Source: Rhizobiaceae bacterium
Lineage (GTDB): Bacteria > Pseudomonadota > Alphaproteobacteria > Rhizobiales > Rhizobiaceae
Assembly (NCBI GenBank): GCA_014238155.1
Contig: JABABQ010000063.1
Span: forward strand, 153,920-217,919
Reading direction: 5' to 3'
DNA length: 64,000 nt
Part shown: piece after piece, positions 10,003 to 22,256 of the stretch
Position numbering within the stretch: the stretch's first letter is position 1
Layout of the letters: every line of letters starts with the position of its first letter
Made by a program: the position numbers and the translations under genes
The notes under the pieces: generated by a model
Databases searched by the model: none
Told to the model about the DNA's origin: nothing
What the model saw: only the letters and a program-made list of their open reading frames with translations

Positions 10003-10814
10003 ACTCCAATTCCATCAAAAGTGGCATGCTGTCTTCAGAACTCGGAAAACGGGTGATTTCCGCTGTTTTTATGCTGATAGTCATTCTGTGGGTAAGCTGG
10101 TTGGGCGGTTGGCCCTTTACCATCTTGTCGCTTTTGTTATCCGGGTTGCTCTACTACGAATGGCAAGCAATTGTACGCCAGACACCGTTTGACGGCATCG
10201 AAGCCGTGCTGACGGCTGGTTTTATTGGTCTGCTGATCTGCAACCTGCTCGGCTATCTTGCCGCCGGTTTGGTGGTATTCGTGGTGCTTGGCCTGATGCT
10301 GGAACTGACCACATCGGGCACGGAGCGGTCAGACGTTCGCTGGATCGGCCTTGGCGCCCTATATTGTGCAATTCCAGCGATAGCCTTTCCGATAATCCGA
10401 GATAATGGCGGTCTTGGACTGATATTATTTTTGTTTTTTACAGTTTGGATTACTGACTGTGCAGCCTATTTTGTTGGCCGGCAGTTCGGCGGTGCCAAAC
10501 TCTTGCCTGCTGTGTCCCCCAAGAAAACCTGGTCCGGCGCCATCGGCGGTCTGGCTTTCTCCGTACTTTTTGCTGTGGTGTTGATCGCTACAAATCCGCA
10601 ATTGCCTGCTTTTGCTGTGATATTCGTCGCGGCACTGCTGTCAGTCGTCTCACAGGCAGGAGATTTGTACGAATCCTGGGTCAAACGTTTGTTTGGAGTT
10701 AAGGATTCCAGCCAGTTGATACCAGGACATGGTGGGTTTCTCGATAGATTGGATGGCCTTGTGGCGGCTGCAGTTCCGGTGGCGATTATCGTCGCGTTAG
10801 CTGCCGGAGTTTAA
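9999..10814 (+). CDS. cdsA: phosphatidate cytidylyltransferase
   Basis: ATGA overlap with upp[15 protein letters not shown]...[12 protein letters not shown]...[24 protein letters not shown]. Confidence 0.95.
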   Translation: MNSNSIKSGMLSSELGKRVISAVFMLIVILWVSWLGGWPFTILSLLLSGLLYYEWQAIVRQTPFDGIEAVLTAGFIGLLICNLLGYLAAGLVVFVVLGLMLELTTSGTERSDVRWIGLGALYCAIPAIAFPIIRDNGGLGLILFLFFTVWITDCAAYFVGRQFGGAKLLPAVSPKKTWSGAIGGLAFSVLFAVVLIATNPQLPAFAVIFVAALLSVVSQAGDLYESWVKRLFGVKDSSQLIPGHGGFLDRLDGLVAAAVPVAIIVALAAGV

Positions 10815-10945
10815 GAGCAGCAATACGTGTGGCAGAACATTTTTATGGTTTGTGCGCGAGATTGCAAAATCTGACACAAGATTGACGAAATTTTGAATAA
10901 TTAATTGTACCGCTTTATTCGGACGTGGAAACAGGGACTAATCGA

Positions 10946-12097
10946 ATGGACTTGCTGGCAGCGCCAATGGCGCTTTTGGATTTCGGACTAACCAAACTGG
11001 TCCCGTTCGTCTTCGTATTGACCATCGTCGTGTTCTTCCATGAATTGGGACATTTTGCCGTTGCCCGTTGGAACAAGATCAAAGTCGAGGCTTTTGCGGT
11101 TGGATTTGGCCCGGAATTGTTGGGCAAGGTCGACAAGCACGGCACCCGCTGGAAGCTGTGCGCAATTCCTTTGGGTGGTTATGTAAAATTTCTCGGTGAT
11201 CAGGATGCCACAAGCCAACCCAATCACCAGGCGTTGCAAAATATGACCGCTGCTCAGCGCGAAGGTACCTTTGAAAACAAGGCTCTATGGCAACGCGCGG
11301 CGGTGGTGGCGGCAGGTCCTTTGGCCAATTTCATACTCGCCAGTGTAATCTATACCGGCTTTTTCATGTATTATGGTGAAACCAAACTGGCCCCGGTTAT
11401 CGGCTCAATACAGGAAAACTCGGCCGCAGCGGAAGCCGGATTTCAACTCGGCGACCGTGTTGTCAGCGTCCAGGGTGGCGAGATTGGCAGCTTTCAGGAC
11501 ATCGCCAACTACACGCTGGTCAGTTCAGACGAACCACTTCAATTTGTGATCCAACGCGACGGCAAGAAATTGGACATTACGGCGATTCCGCGCATGACCA
11601 AGCGCAAAGATCGTTTTGGCAATGAATTTCAGACCGGCCTGGTGGGTATTGGCCCTGGAAGCGATCCGAGCAATATCATTCGAAATCCTCTGGGGCCCGT
11701 TGCTGCATTTGTAAAAAGCATCGATGCAATTGGTATGATCATCAGCCGGACCTATCATTTTATTCGGGAACTGATCGGTGGCAAACAGGATGCAAGCCAG
11801 TTGAGAGGGCCATTGGGCATCGGTCAGATGACTTCTCAGGTTGCCACATTGGGTATTCTCCAATTGATTTCGCTAGCAGCAGCGCTATCGGTAAGCATCG
11901 GTCTAATGAATTTATTGCCGGTTCCCATGCTGGATGGGGGGCACCTGTTGTTTTATGCGATTGAGGCCATACGGGGGCGCGCACTCGACCCGAAGACACA
12001 GGGAATCGCATTTAGAATCGGATTGACGTGTGTTTTGATGTTGATGTTATTCGCGACATCCAACGATATCCTGCGATTGTTCGGCGGAAGTGGCTGA
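10946..12097 (+). CDS. rseP: RIP metalloprotease RseP/MmpA
   Basis: HELGHF zinc motif, PDZ region, NLLPVPMLDGGH motif; start ambiguous (10925 or 10946). Confidence 0.95.
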   Translation: MDLLAAPMALLDFGLTKLVPFVFVLTIVVFFHELGHFAVARWNKIKVEAFAVGFGPELLGKVDKHGTRWKLCAIPLGGYVKFLGDQDATSQPNHQALQNMTAAQREGTFENKALWQRAAVVAAGPLANFILASVIYTGFFMYYGETKLAPVIGSIQENSAAAEAGFQLGDRVVSVQGGEIGSFQDIANYTLVSSDEPLQFVIQRDGKKLDITAIPRMTKRKDRFGNEFQTGLVGIGPGSDPSNIIRNPLGPVAAFVKSIDAIGMIISRTYHFIRELIGGKQDASQLRGPLGIGQMTSQVATLGILQLISLAAALSVSIGLMNLLPVPMLDGGHLLFYAIEAIRGRALDPKTQGIAFRIGLTCVLMLMLFATSNDILRLFGGSG

Positions 12098-12332
12098 TAA
12101 ATTAACCAAAAATTTACCAATACCCCACTTGGTGTGGCCTTTTCGTCGCTCTGCAAAGAAATTGGCAAGGAGACGCGGCAAGAGTGGTTGCAACCGTAAA
12201 AAAAGACTGTACAAACTCTTAACAAGTGTCTGTAACTGCCGAATTTCCGCCGTGGTTCAGGCTTATAAGATTTAACCCCAACTCACGCATATTCGTGAGC
12301 AGCAATTTTTAGTTCGAAGGCAAGACAGCTTC

Positions 12333-14648
12333 ATGAAACCTTTCATCCAGCTTTGCGCGTCGTTTATGCGTATTTTGGCGGTCCTCACATTCGTCGCAAG
12401 TGCTCCGGCACTGGTAGCCTCATCACCTTTGACGAGCGGTGCCCACGCAGCGGTCGTTGGTTCAATTAGTGTGCGCGGCAACCAGCGTGTTGATTCAGCC
12501 ACTATCCGTTCTTACGTCACGATCAAGCCGGGTCGTAATTACAGCACCTTTGACACCGATGAATCTCTGCAAAATCTCTTTGCGACTGGATTGTTTGCAG
12601 ACGTACGTATTACACGCAGCGGCAATGTGCTGATTGTGCAGGTGGAAGAAAGTCCAACGATCAACCTGGTGCTGTTTGAAGGCAATGACAAAGTTCGCGA
12701 CGAACAGTTGCAGGGAATTGTGCAATCGCAAAGCCTCGGTATTTTCAGTCAGGCCAAAGTGGACAGCGATCTTGAACGAATCAAGGAAACTGTCCGTCGA
12801 TCGGGCAGGGCGTCTGCGCAGGTAACCGCGCGCATTGATCAGCTCGAAAATAATCGCGTAAACGTGGTTTATCAAATCAACGAAGGCGATCGCACAAAAA
12901 TTGCCTCGATCGATTTCATCGGCAACAATGCGTTTGGCGACAATCGCCTGATGGAAGTGATTTCGCATAACGAAAGCAACTTCCTGAGCTGGTTGAAACG
13001 TGACGACGTGTACGATCCAGACAGACTGCGCGCAGACGAGACACGCTTGCGCACGTTCTACTATAATCGCGGCTATGCCGATTTTCAGGTGATTTCTTCG
13101 GTTGGCGATTTCAGTGCAACGGACAATTCCTACACCATCACAATCACTGTGGATGAAGGTGATTTATACCGTTTTGGATCGGTGGAAATTGACAATGCGT
13201 TGGCTGTTGTTGACGCCGAGGCCCTGCGTAGTGAATTGGAAATTGCACCCGGAGATATCTACAGCGCGAGAAATGTTGAAAAATCTTTGGTCGCCATGAC
13301 CAATGCCATTGCCCGCTCTGGTTATGCTTTCTCCGAGGTAACGCCGCGTGGTGATCGCGATATCGATAACCGAACAATCAACATTACGTTTTTTATCGAC
13401 GATGGCCCGCGCGTTTATATCGAACGCATAGATGTCCTCGGCAATGACCGCACCAGAGATTACGTTATCCGTCGCGAATTCGACGTTTCTGAAGGCGATG
13501 CATATAACAAAGTTTTGGTGAATCAGGGTAAAACCCGTCTCGACCGACTGGGCTTTTTTGACGCTGTGCGTATATCAACCCGTCAGGGTTCCGCACCCGA
13601 TCGGGTTGTCATTGTGGTTCAGGTCAAAGACAAGGCGACCGGCGAATTTGCCATCGGTGGTGGTTATTCCTCCAATGGTGGTGCGATAGCTGAAATCAGC
13701 ATGACTGAGAAAAACTTTCTTGGCCGCGGTCAATATCTGAAAGTATCCAGCGGTCTTGGTGAGGATGCCCGCAAATACGAACTGTCGTTCACAGAACCTT
13801 ATTTCCTTGGCCATCGAATTGCCGCAGGCTTCGATGTTTCAAGAGTCATTTCAGACTCAAACAGCGATGCCGATTATTCTTCGGAAATTATCCTTGGTCG
13901 AATTCACGCAACTGCGCCACTCACAGAAAATCTGCGCTTGGGAATCAATTACACAATCGAGCACGAAGAGCTTTCCAGTAACAGCGCAAGTATCGCAGTG
14001 CAGGACAGTGTGACCCGCAGCCCCTATCTGACATCGTCACTGGGATACAGCCTGACTTATTCCGCTCTGGATAGCTTCCGCTCCCCGCGCGAAGGTATTT
14101 ACGCGAAGTTTGAACAGGATTTTGCCGGTGTCGGAGGAGATGGCGAATTTGTTCGCTCAACGGCCCGAGCCGTCGGCTACTATCTGTTGTCAGAAGATTC
14201 CGATATCGTATTAATGGGTGCCGTTGGTGGTGGTCATATCTTTACTTTTGGTGATGATACTTTGCGCGTGACCGATCACTTCTTCCAGGGCGGTGAAACA
14301 GTTCGCGGATTTGACACACGTGGTTTTGGACCAAGGGAAGGCACCGAGGCGATTGGTGGTTTGACCTATTACAACGCGACTGCCGAGATTAAGTTCCCGC
14401 TGCCCTTACTACCGAGATCCTATGGAATCAGTGCCGCCCTATTTGCTGAAGCCGGTACATTGTACGACAGTGACTATTCTTCATCGGTTGCCGTATCTGA
14501 CTCAGATAGTATTCGCGCGTCCGTTGGTGCATCGATCATCTGGGAATCACCATTTGGCCCACTTCGCGGCGACTTCTCTCATGTGTTAATGAAGGAAGAT
14601 TTCGATGAAACTCAGTTCTTCCGCTTTGGTGTTAGCAGCAGTTTCTAG
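12333..14648 (+). CDS. bamA: outer membrane protein assembly factor BamA
   Basis: 771 aa; POTRA repeats, C-terminal barrel with VRGF motif, terminal FRFGVSSSF. Confidence 0.97.
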   Translation: MKPFIQLCASFMRILAVLTFVASAPALVASSPLTSGAHAAVVGSISVRGNQRVDSATIRSYVTIKPGRNYSTFDTDESLQNLFATGLFADVRITRSGNVLIVQVEESPTINLVLFEGNDKVRDEQLQGIVQSQSLGIFSQAKVDSDLERIKETVRRSGRASAQVTARIDQLENNRVNVVYQINEGDRTKIASIDFIGNNAFGDNRLMEVISHNESNFLSWLKRDDVYDPDRLRADETRLRTFYYNRGYADFQVISSVGDFSATDNSYTITITVDEGDLYRFGSVEIDNALAVVDAEALRSELEIAPGDIYSARNVEKSLVAMTNAIARSGYAFSEVTPRGDRDIDNRTINITFFIDDGPRVYIERIDVLGNDRTRDYVIRREFDVSEGDAYNKVLVNQGKTRLDRLGFFDAVRISTRQGSAPDRVVIVVQVKDKATGEFAIGGGYSSNGGAIAEISMTEKNFLGRGQYLKVSSGLGEDARKYELSFTEPYFLGHRIAAGFDVSRVISDSNSDADYSSEIILGRIHATAPLTENLRLGINYTIEHEELSSNSASIAVQDSVTRSPYLTSSLGYSLTYSALDSFRSPREGIYAKFEQDFAGVGGDGEFVRSTARAVGYYLLSEDSDIVLMGAVGGGHIFTFGDDTLRVTDHFFQGGETVRGFDTRGFGPREGTEAIGGLTYYNATAEIKFPLPLLPRSYGISAALFAEAGTLYDSDYSSSVAVSDSDSIRASVGASIIWESPFGPLRGDFSHVLMKEDFDETQFFRFGVSSSF

Positions 14649-14674
14649 TTTTCTCACTTCGAGAAACGCCAAAG

Positions 14675-14698
14675 GCCGTCACCCATGTGACGGCTTTT
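14675..14698 (+). terminator. probable Rho-independent terminator after bamA
   Basis: GCCGTCAC-CCAT-GTGACGGC stem followed by TTTT. Confidence 0.7.
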
Positions 14699-14718
14699 GC
14701 ATAAACGGGTGTTGAAAA

Positions 14719-15783
14719 TTGGCACAGGCCGTATCCTTCTTTGAATCCCTTTCCGGTATCACCGTGGGTGATATTGCCAATGGCACCGATTGTACCCTGG
14801 AAGATCCGTCAAAAGCGGATATCGAAATCCTGTCAGTGCAGCCAATTGAATCTGCCGAAGCAGGAAGCCTGACATTTATCGATAATCCAAAATATGCCGC
14901 CGCATTGAAGACGACGAAGGCAACTGCTGTCATCTGCGCACAACGGTACGTTGATTCGGTACCAGACAACGTTATCGCTCTGGTCAGCTCGCAGCCCTAC
15001 AAATCCTTCGCCCGGGCCATGGGACTGATCTTCCCCTCCGCCATGCGGCCACAACCGATCATCGCCAGCGGTATCGCAGGCGGTGCATTTGTTGACCCTG
15101 CCGCGCTGGTCGAGGACGGGGCCTCTATTGAACACGGAGCGGTGGTGGGTCCGGGCGCCCGTATCGGTCGCAACGCACATATCGGGCCCAATGTGGTGAT
15201 TGGTTCAAACGTCCAGATCGGGCGTAACAGTACCATCTGTGCGGGAGCTACAGTCATCCACGCGGTGGTTGGTGACGACGTTATTGTTCACAGCGGGGTT
15301 CGCATTGGTAATGATGGATTTGGCTTTGCAATGGGCCCCGGTGGACATCTCAAAATACCGCAAGTTGGGCGGGTAGTCATTCAGGACAAAGTTGAAATCG
15401 GTGCAAATAGCTGCGTCGACCGCGGGTCCAACCGGGACACCATTATCGGTGAAGGTACCAAGATTGATGATCTGGTGATGATTGGCCACAATGTGGTGAT
15501 CGGTCAGCATTGCGTCATTGTTGGCCAGACGGGCATTGCAGGTAGCAGTGAGTTAGGGGATTATGTGGTGCTTGGCGGGCAAACTGCAGTCAACGGACAT
15601 ATCAAAATCGGATCAGGAGCGCAGATAGCCGGATTGAGCGGTGTGTCTAGCGATGTGCCTCCTGGCGTTCAACTTGGCGGCGTGCCGGCTCGCAACATCA
15701 AGCACTGGATGCGCGATATTGCGAGACTACGTCGTGAGGCTGCGCAGATGGAAAAAAAGAGAGGCAAACAGAGTAATGAGTGA
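14719..15783 (+). CDS. lpxD: UDP-3-O-(3-hydroxymyristoyl)glucosamine N-acyltransferase
   Basis: hexapeptide repeats; VCRNS-like [32 protein letters not shown] start at 14719. Confidence 0.96.
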   Translation: MAQAVSFFESLSGITVGDIANGTDCTLEDPSKADIEILSVQPIESAEAGSLTFIDNPKYAAALKTTKATAVICAQRYVDSVPDNVIALVSSQPYKSFARAMGLIFPSAMRPQPIIASGIAGGAFVDPAALVEDGASIEHGAVVGPGARIGRNAHIGPNVVIGSNVQIGRNSTICAGATVIHAVVGDDVIVHSGVRIGNDGFGFAMGPGGHLKIPQVGRVVIQDKVEIGANSCVDRGSNRDTIIGEGTKIDDLVMIGHNVVIGQHCVIVGQTGIAGSSELGDYVVLGGQTAVNGHIKIGSGAQIAGLSGVSSDVPPGVQLGGVPARNIKHWMRDIARLRREAAQMEKKRGKQSNE

Positions 15784-16243
15784 CCAAAAGAACGAGCTAA
15801 AAACTCTCGACATCAAGCAGTTGATGGAATTGCTGCCCCACAGGTACCCATTTTTGCTGGTTGACAAAATCATCGAGATTGATGGCGACCAATCGGCCCG
15901 GGGGATCAAAAATGTTACGGTAAATGAGCCTCATTTTACTGGTCATTTTCCCCATGCTCCAATCATGCCAGGCGTGCTTCTGGTTGAAGGAATGGCACAA
16001 ACAGCCGGTGCAATAGTTGCCCACGAGCACTATACGGGTGAACCCAAAACGACCTATTTCATGACGATTGACAAGGCAAAATTTCGCAAGATCGTGGTGC
16101 CCGGTGATACTGTCGAATATGTCATTTCAAAAAAGATCCAAAAGCGTAACATTTTTAAATTCAACTGCATTGCAGAAGTAGCTGGCCAGAAAGTGGCAGA
16201 AGCAGAGATCGGCGCAATGATGATGGCCAGGGACGAACAGTAA
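15776..16243 (+). CDS. fabZ: 3-hydroxyacyl-ACP dehydratase FabZ
   Basis: [17 protein letters not shown]...[26 protein letters not shown] at 15776. Confidence 0.97.
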   Translation: MSDQKNELKTLDIKQLMELLPHRYPFLLVDKIIEIDGDQSARGIKNVTVNEPHFTGHFPHAPIMPGVLLVEGMAQTAGAIVAHEHYTGEPKTTYFMTIDKAKFRKIVVPGDTVEYVISKKIQKRNIFKFNCIAEVAGQKVAEAEIGAMMMARDEQ

Positions 16244-16244
16244 T

Positions 16245-17036
16245 TTGTCAAACAACATTCATTCATCAGCAGTCATAGAAGATGGTTGCAAGCTTGGTGC
16301 CGACGTGGTCATCGGACCATTTTGCCATGTTGGATCGGACGTCGTTCTTGGCGACGGTGTAGAATTACTCAGCCATGTTTCAGTTCAGGGGATTACAAAG
16401 ATTGGTGATCAAGGGCGGATTTTTCCGTTCGCATCGGTCGGAAATGAGCCACAGGATTTGAAATATGCCGGCGAAAGAGTCACCCTGGAAATTGGCAACA
16501 ATTGTACCATTCGGGAAGGGGTCACGATGAATCCCGGAACAGAAGGGGGTGGCCACGTGACGACAATCGGTGACAATTGCACATTTCTGGCAAACTCCCA
16601 CGTTGCTCATGATTGTCGTATTGGTAACGGGGTAATCTGTTCGAACAATGCGATGATTGCTGGGCATTGTGAAATTGGCGACCATGTGATTTTTGGTGGC
16701 GGTTCTGCGATCCATCAGTTCAGCCGTGTCGGGCACAATGCATTTATTGGCGGTCTGGCCGGTGTGGAAGGGGATTTAATCCCCTTCGGCATGGCGATGG
16801 GCAACCGCGCTAATTTGGCCGGACTCAATTTGATCGGCATGAAACGTGCGGGAATTCCCCGCGAAAGCATTCATCAGGTCAGAGCCGCTTTCAAAGAGCT
16901 GTTTTCCGGAGACAAACCGGTCCAGGATACGGCAAAGATACTGCGCGAAACCGCAGATGATGCCCAGGTGATCGATTTGCTAGAATTTGTAACCGCGTCT
17001 GCAGATCGGCAACTTTGCACACCAGCAAGTTCCTAA
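16245..17036 (+). CDS. lpxA: acyl-ACP--UDP-N-acetylglucosamine O-acyltransferase
   Basis: hexapeptide repeats; IHSSAVIEDGCKLG; HQFSRVG; TTG start. Confidence 0.96.
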   Translation: MSNNIHSSAVIEDGCKLGADVVIGPFCHVGSDVVLGDGVELLSHVSVQGITKIGDQGRIFPFASVGNEPQDLKYAGERVTLEIGNNCTIREGVTMNPGTEGGGHVTTIGDNCTFLANSHVAHDCRIGNGVICSNNAMIAGHCEIGDHVIFGGGSAIHQFSRVGHNAFIGGLAGVEGDLIPFGMAMGNRANLAGLNLIGMKRAGIPRESIHQVRAAFKELFSGDKPVQDTAKILRETADDAQVIDLLEFVTASADRQLCTPASS

Positions 17037-17071
17037 AAGTTTCGTGATTATGTGCCAACGGAGCAACCGGA

Positions 17072-17950
17072 TTGGACAACAAACAGAAAACGACCCAACT
17101 ATCAGCCCCCCTGGCAATCATTGCAGGAAATGGCCGCCTACCATTGCTGATTGCAGAAAAGCTAAAAGCGCGTTCGCAACCGATATTTATCATTGGCATC
17201 CGGGGCGAAGCTGACGAGGCGATTGAGAAATTTCCGCATGAATGGTGCGGGTGGGAGCAAATTGGACATATTTTCAAGACCATCAAACAACACAATATCT
17301 CGAATATCGTCCTGGCCGGTGGCGTTGTCGGCCGACCAGAATTAAAGCTGCACAAGCTTGATTGGGGTGCAATTCGCACGCTTCCAGGCCTGCTGGCTGC
17401 ATTGATGGGCGGCGACAACCAAATACTCACTGGCGTGATATCGGAAATCGAAAAACGCGGCTTCACCGTGTGCAATGTTGCAGAGCTTTTGCCAGACATG
17501 ACCGTTCAACCCGGTGTAAATACACTCGCCAAGCCGAAATCTGCACAACAAAAGCAAATTGCCGAAGGTTATGCGGTAACCCGCGCCATGGGTCAGTTCG
17601 ATATCGGTCAGGCGTGTGTGGTCGTCGGCAGCAGAGCAGTGGCTGTGGAGGGAGCAGAGGGCACTGATGCCATGTTGCGTCGGGTCAGCGAAATGCGTGA
17701 AATCGGCCGACTCCCAAAGCGCCGCGGTGGAGTCTTGATAAAGGCGGTTAAACCCGGCCAAGATGAAAGAGCAGATTTGCCGGCCATTGGTCCCGATACA
17801 ATATTATCTGTTTATGAAGCGGGATTGCTCGGCATTGGTGTAGAAGCTGGAAAAACACTAATCATCGACCAGCAAGAAACTTTGCAACTGGCCAAAAGAC
17901 ACAGCGTGTTCATTTTTGGCTTTGATGCAACCCATTTGGACGCAACATGA
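17072..17950 (+). CDS. lpxI: UDP-2,3-diacylglucosamine pyrophosphatase LpxI family
   Basis: LAIIAGNGRLPLLIAEK..., VGRPELKL, GTDAMLRRV; between lpxA and lpxB. Confidence 0.93.
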   Translation: MDNKQKTTQLSAPLAIIAGNGRLPLLIAEKLKARSQPIFIIGIRGEADEAIEKFPHEWCGWEQIGHIFKTIKQHNISNIVLAGGVVGRPELKLHKLDWGAIRTLPGLLAALMGGDNQILTGVISEIEKRGFTVCNVAELLPDMTVQPGVNTLAKPKSAQQKQIAEGYAVTRAMGQFDIGQACVVVGSRAVAVEGAEGTDAMLRRVSEMREIGRLPKRRGGVLIKAVKPGQDERADLPAIGPDTILSVYEAGLLGIGVEAGKTLIIDQQETLQLAKRHSVFIFGFDATHLDAT

Positions 17951-19098
17951 GCAAACCCCTGAAAATCTATCTCGTGCTTGGGGAAGAATCCGGTGATAAG
18001 CTCGCTGCCGATCTGACACCTGCGTTGCAGGCACAGGCACGGAATGCAGGACTAGAGGTCAGCTTTTCTGGACTTGCCGGCCACCAGATGACCCAACAGG
18101 GCATGACATCTCTGTTCGACATCAAAGACATCGCAGTTATGGGATTCTCAGCCGTGCTGGCCCGTCTGCCAAAAATTGTGCGCCGGGTTTATCAAACCGT
18201 TTCCGATATCGTTGAAGACCAGCCAGATGTGATTGTACTAATCGATAGCCCGGATTTTACGCACGCGGTGGCAAAAAGAGTGCGCAGGCGTCTGCCGAAT
18301 GTTCCTATCATCAACTACATTTGCCCAAGTGTCTGGGCCTGGCGCTCCGGGCGGGCAAAGAAAATGTCAGCATATGTCGATCATGTTCTGGCGATTTTAC
18401 CGTTTGAACCTAATGTCTTGAAAGATCTCGGAGGGCCTGACGCCACCTATATCGGTCATCCCCTGGCCCGACAAATTTCGGGCACCAAATTGCCAGCCAG
18501 TTCCCGCAGAGCTGCCAAGAAATTTGATACATTGTTGATCCTACCCGGCTCGCGCCAAGGCGAAATAAAGCGTATGCTGGAAATATACGGGAAAACACTG
18601 ACGATACTGCAAGAGCGCGGCGTACAGTTTCACCCGGTGATTCCAGCAGTTCCGCATCTCAAGCAACAGTTGCAGGATCAAACATCCGCCTGGCCAGTAA
18701 TTCCAGAACTTGTAGACAGTGCTGACAATATGGACACGTTTGCTGGTGCCCGCGCGGCATTGGCAACCTCTGGGACAGTTGCATTGGAGCTTGCTTTGCA
18801 CAAAGTCCCCATGATCATGGCTTACCGGCTGGATCCGGTCGGCAGAATGCTGACCAGACTGATTACCACCTGGTCAGCGGTCCTGCCGAACCATATTCTG
18901 GACCGGGTCCTGGTGCCCGAAGAACATAATGAAATGGTCATTCCCGAACGATTGGCGCGGTATCTGGAACGTTTGCTGGCTGACAGCCCCGAACGCTCAA
19001 GCCAGCTGAAGGGCTTTGATGAACTCGTAAAAGCCATGGAAACCAAACAGCCGCCAGGAGAACTGGCGGCCGAAATCATTTTGCGTCACGTAAAGTAG
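17947..19098 (+). CDS. lpxB: lipid-A-disaccharide synthase
   Basis: ATGA overlap with lpxI; GEESGDKL; LILPGSRQGEIKRML. Confidence 0.96.
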   Translation: MSKPLKIYLVLGEESGDKLAADLTPALQAQARNAGLEVSFSGLAGHQMTQQGMTSLFDIKDIAVMGFSAVLARLPKIVRRVYQTVSDIVEDQPDVIVLIDSPDFTHAVAKRVRRRLPNVPIINYICPSVWAWRSGRAKKMSAYVDHVLAILPFEPNVLKDLGGPDATYIGHPLARQISGTKLPASSRRAAKKFDTLLILPGSRQGEIKRMLEIYGKTLTILQERGVQFHPVIPAVPHLKQQLQDQTSAWPVIPELVDSADNMDTFAGARAALATSGTVALELALHKVPMIMAYRLDPVGRMLTRLITTWSAVLPNHILDRVLVPEEHNEMVIPERLARYLERLLADSPERSSQLKGFDELVKAMETKQPPGELAAEIILRHVK

Positions 19099-19141
19099 TC
19101 AGCGCCGGTTGGTGAGATTTATTCCGTAGAAACCGTCGGTC

Positions 19142-20431
19142 TTAGCGATCTCCAATTTTGACAAAATTCCGTTCTGTAGGGCCGGTATAAAGCTGACGAG
19201 GACGGCCAATTTTCTGTCGTGGGTCCTCAATCATTTCTTTCCACTGAGCGATCCAGCCAACGGTTCTTGCAAGTGAGAACAAAACGGTGAACATGTCTGT
19301 TGGGAACCCCAGTGCTTTCAAAGTGATACCGGAATAAAAATCGATATTTGGATACAGGCCGCGTTCCTTGAAATAGGGGTCTTCAATGGCGATTTTCTCC
19401 AGTTCCATCGCAACATCGAGGATCGGGTCGTCCTTGATTCCCAAAACACCCAGAACTTCATGGGTAGTCTGCTGCATGATTTTGGCGCGCGGATCATAGT
19501 TTTTGTAAACTCGGTGTCCAAAGCCCATCAGACGGAACGGGTCGTTTTTGTCCTTGGCACGTTCGATAAATTCAGGGATTCGATCGGGCGTTCCTATTTC
19601 GTTGAGCATGTTCAACGCCGCTTCATTTGCTCCACCATGCGCAGGTCCCCACAAACAGGCGATACCCGCAGCGATGCAGGCAAACGGATTGGCACCCGAC
19701 GAACCCGCCAGACGAACTGTGGAGGTCGACGCATTCTGTTCGTGATCCGCATGGAGGATGAAAATCCTGTCCATGGCACGGGCGAGAACGGGGTTCACAT
19801 TGTAGTCTTCGGCGGGAACAGCAAAGCACATGTGCAGAAAATTTGACGCGTAATCCAAATCATTGCGCGGATACACAAATGGCTGGCCGACGGAATACTT
19901 ATACGCCATGGCCGCGATAGTCGGCATTTTCGCAATCATCCGCATGGCAGCAATTTCACGCTGTGCCTCGTCGGTAATGTCGGTTGAATCGTGGTAAAAG
20001 GCAGAAAGTGCACCAACGACCCCGACCATGATGGCCATTGGATGGGCATCGCGACGAAATCCGGAAAACAGTTTTGTCATCTGGTCATGCAACATCGTGT
20101 GATTGGTCACGCGAAAGGTAAAGTCTTCCAGCTGATCAGCGGTGGGAAGTTCTTGATAAAGCAGCAGATAGCACGTTTCCAAAAATGATCCCTGTTCGGC
20201 CAATTGGTCGATTGGATATCCCCGATGCAACAAAACACCGGCATCGCCATCAATATAGGTGATGGCACTTTCACATGAGGCCGTGGATGTGAAACCCGGA
20301 TCAAATGTGAAGCAGTCAGTGTTTTTGTAGAGCGTTGAAATATCAACTACATCCGGGCCAATAGAACCGGATCGCATGGGAAAATCATAATTCTCATTTC
20401 CAATTTGAAGCGTTGCTTTTTTTTCTGCCAT
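19142..20431 (-). CDS. gltA: citrate synthase
   Basis: 429 aa; [61 protein letters not shown]. Confidence 0.98.
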   Translation of the reverse strand: MAEKKATLQIGNENYDFPMRSGSIGPDVVDISTLYKNTDCFTFDPGFTSTASCESAITYIDGDAGVLLHRGYPIDQLAEQGSFLETCYLLLYQELPTADQLEDFTFRVTNHTMLHDQMTKLFSGFRRDAHPMAIMVGVVGALSAFYHDSTDITDEAQREIAAMRMIAKMPTIAAMAYKYSVGQPFVYPRNDLDYASNFLHMCFAVPAEDYNVNPVLARAMDRIFILHADHEQNASTSTVRLAGSSGANPFACIAAGIACLWGPAHGGANEAALNMLNEIGTPDRIPEFIERAKDKNDPFRLMGFGHRVYKNYDPRAKIMQQTTHEVLGVLGIKDDPILDVAMELEKIAIEDPYFKERGLYPNIDFYSGITLKALGFPTDMFTVLFSLARTVGWIAQWKEMIEDPRQKIGRPRQLYTGPTERNFVKIGDR

Positions 20432-20669
20432 TTTATCCCTTTCAAATATTGTTCCCCACTTGAACCGAAAAGATTCAAGACCACCAGAATTACCAGCTGG
20501 TTATGGAGCGCCGCAGTGCCCGGCAATATATCAGGGCACATTCGCAAACGGGCGCATCAGACGTTCCTCATGAATAGAGGATTTGCCCCACCGGAACAAG
20601 ACAAGGACCGTGAATCAACCAATTGTGCTTTGGTCGAATAGCAACGAGACAAGTTTGTGAATCAGGGGA

Positions 20670-22103
20670 TCAGGTGACAGCCTGATCAGAAAGGCGCGCC
20701 AGGCATTCTTGCTTGCTCAACACTGCCATGACATCAAATACGCCAGGTGATGTCGTGCGCCCGGTCAAGGCTGCCCTGATTGGCTGAGCAACCTTGCCAA
20801 GTTTGAGATCACGTTCCTTGGTGAATTCGCGCACTTCCTGTTCAATGTTCTCAAGTGTCCAGTCAGACACGGCTTCAAGGCGCGGCAACAGACCATTCAA
20901 CACTCTGCGACCCGCTGCCCCATCATTGTCCAAAATTGACTGCGCCTTCTCTTCCATAACCAAAGGCCGTGCGGCAAACAGAAAACGCCCACCATCAATC
21001 AACTCCAGCAGAGTTTTGGCGCGTTCCTTCAATCCCGGCATGGAAGCCAGCAACTGAGTTTCAATTGTCTCCGTCCAGCGCTGTTGATACCACTCTCCAC
21101 CTTCAATCTCAGGAAGAATGATCTTGACCTGAGCCAGCAGCCGAGCATCTTCAGCATCACGGATATATTGTCCATTCATGTTTTCAAGCTTGCTGAAATC
21201 GAAACGCGAAGGTGACTTTCCAATACCTTCCAAAGAAAATAAATCACTCAGCTGTTCGGTAGTGAAGTACTCATCATCCCCATGGGCCCATCCAAGGCGT
21301 ACTAGATAGTTGCGCAAGGCTTCAGGCAAATAGCCCATCGCCCGATAGGCTTCAGCCCCGGTCGCCCCGTGACGTTTTGATAGTTTTGCACCATCTGGAC
21401 CATAGATCAGTGGGATATGGGCCATCTGTGGCACATCCCAGTCCAGCGCATCATAGATTATTTGTTGACGTGCTGCGTTGGTCAGGTGGTCGTCTCCGCG
21501 AATAATGTTGGTGACGCCCATATCGTGATCATCCACCACAACGGCCAGCATATAAGTCGGCGTGCTGTCTGAGCGCAGCAGCACCAGATCATCCAGATCC
21601 TTGTTGGGAAAACGAACTTCGCCTTGAACTTTGTCATGAACCACAGTTTCCCCGTCTTGGGGAGACTTGATACGAATAACCGGATCCACGCCCGCAGGTG
21701 CATCTGATTCCGGGCGATCACGCCATCGACCGTCATAGCGGGGAGGGCGCTTTTCTGCTCGCGCCAACGCGCGCATTTCTTCCAGTTCTTCCTGACTGGC
21801 ATAACACTTATACGCACGACCGGTATCGAGCAATTGTTGAACCGCTTCACGATGACGCTCAACTCGCGAAAACTGCGAGATTGGTTCACCGTCCCAATCG
21901 AGCCCCAACCATTTAAGCCCGTCCAGCAGAGCGTCGACAGCTTCCTGCGACGAACGCGACCGATCAGTATCTTCGATGCGCAATAGCATTTTTCCACCAT
22001 TTGCCTTGGCATACAGCCAATTGAAAAGCGCAGTTCTGGCTCCACCAATGTGGAGAAAACCTGTGGGAGAAGGCGCAAAACGAGTAACAACGGGTGCGGA
22101 CAT
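20670..22103 (-). CDS. gltX: glutamyl-tRNA synthetase
   Basis: [35 protein letters not shown] (KMSKS-type); start refined to 22103. Confidence 0.97.
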   Translation of the reverse strand: MSAPVVTRFAPSPTGFLHIGGARTALFNWLYAKANGGKMLLRIEDTDRSRSSQEAVDALLDGLKWLGLDWDGEPISQFSRVERHREAVQQLLDTGRAYKCYASQEELEEMRALARAEKRPPRYDGRWRDRPESDAPAGVDPVIRIKSPQDGETVVHDKVQGEVRFPNKDLDDLVLLRSDSTPTYMLAVVVDDHDMGVTNIIRGDDHLTNAARQQIIYDALDWDVPQMAHIPLIYGPDGAKLSKRHGATGAEAYRAMGYLPEALRNYLVRLGWAHGDDEYFTTEQLSDLFSLEGIGKSPSRFDFSKLENMNGQYIRDAEDARLLAQVKIILPEIEGGEWYQQRWTETIETQLLASMPGLKERAKTLLELIDGGRFLFAARPLVMEEKAQSILDNDGAAGRRVLNGLLPRLEAVSDWTLENIEQEVREFTKERDLKLGKVAQPIRAALTGRTTSPGVFDVMAVLSKQECLARLSDQAVT

Positions 22104-22256
22104 GCCTAGAAGCTCAATTGGGTTGGAAGATTGAAGGTGTTGCCCCTTTAGCACAGGATTGCAATCATACAAGCCAAACTGCGACACCAGTGCCTGTTGA
22201 TGCACATTGCGCATGAAATGTGATGGCTTCTGGAATTAGAGGGAAAAGAGAAGGCG

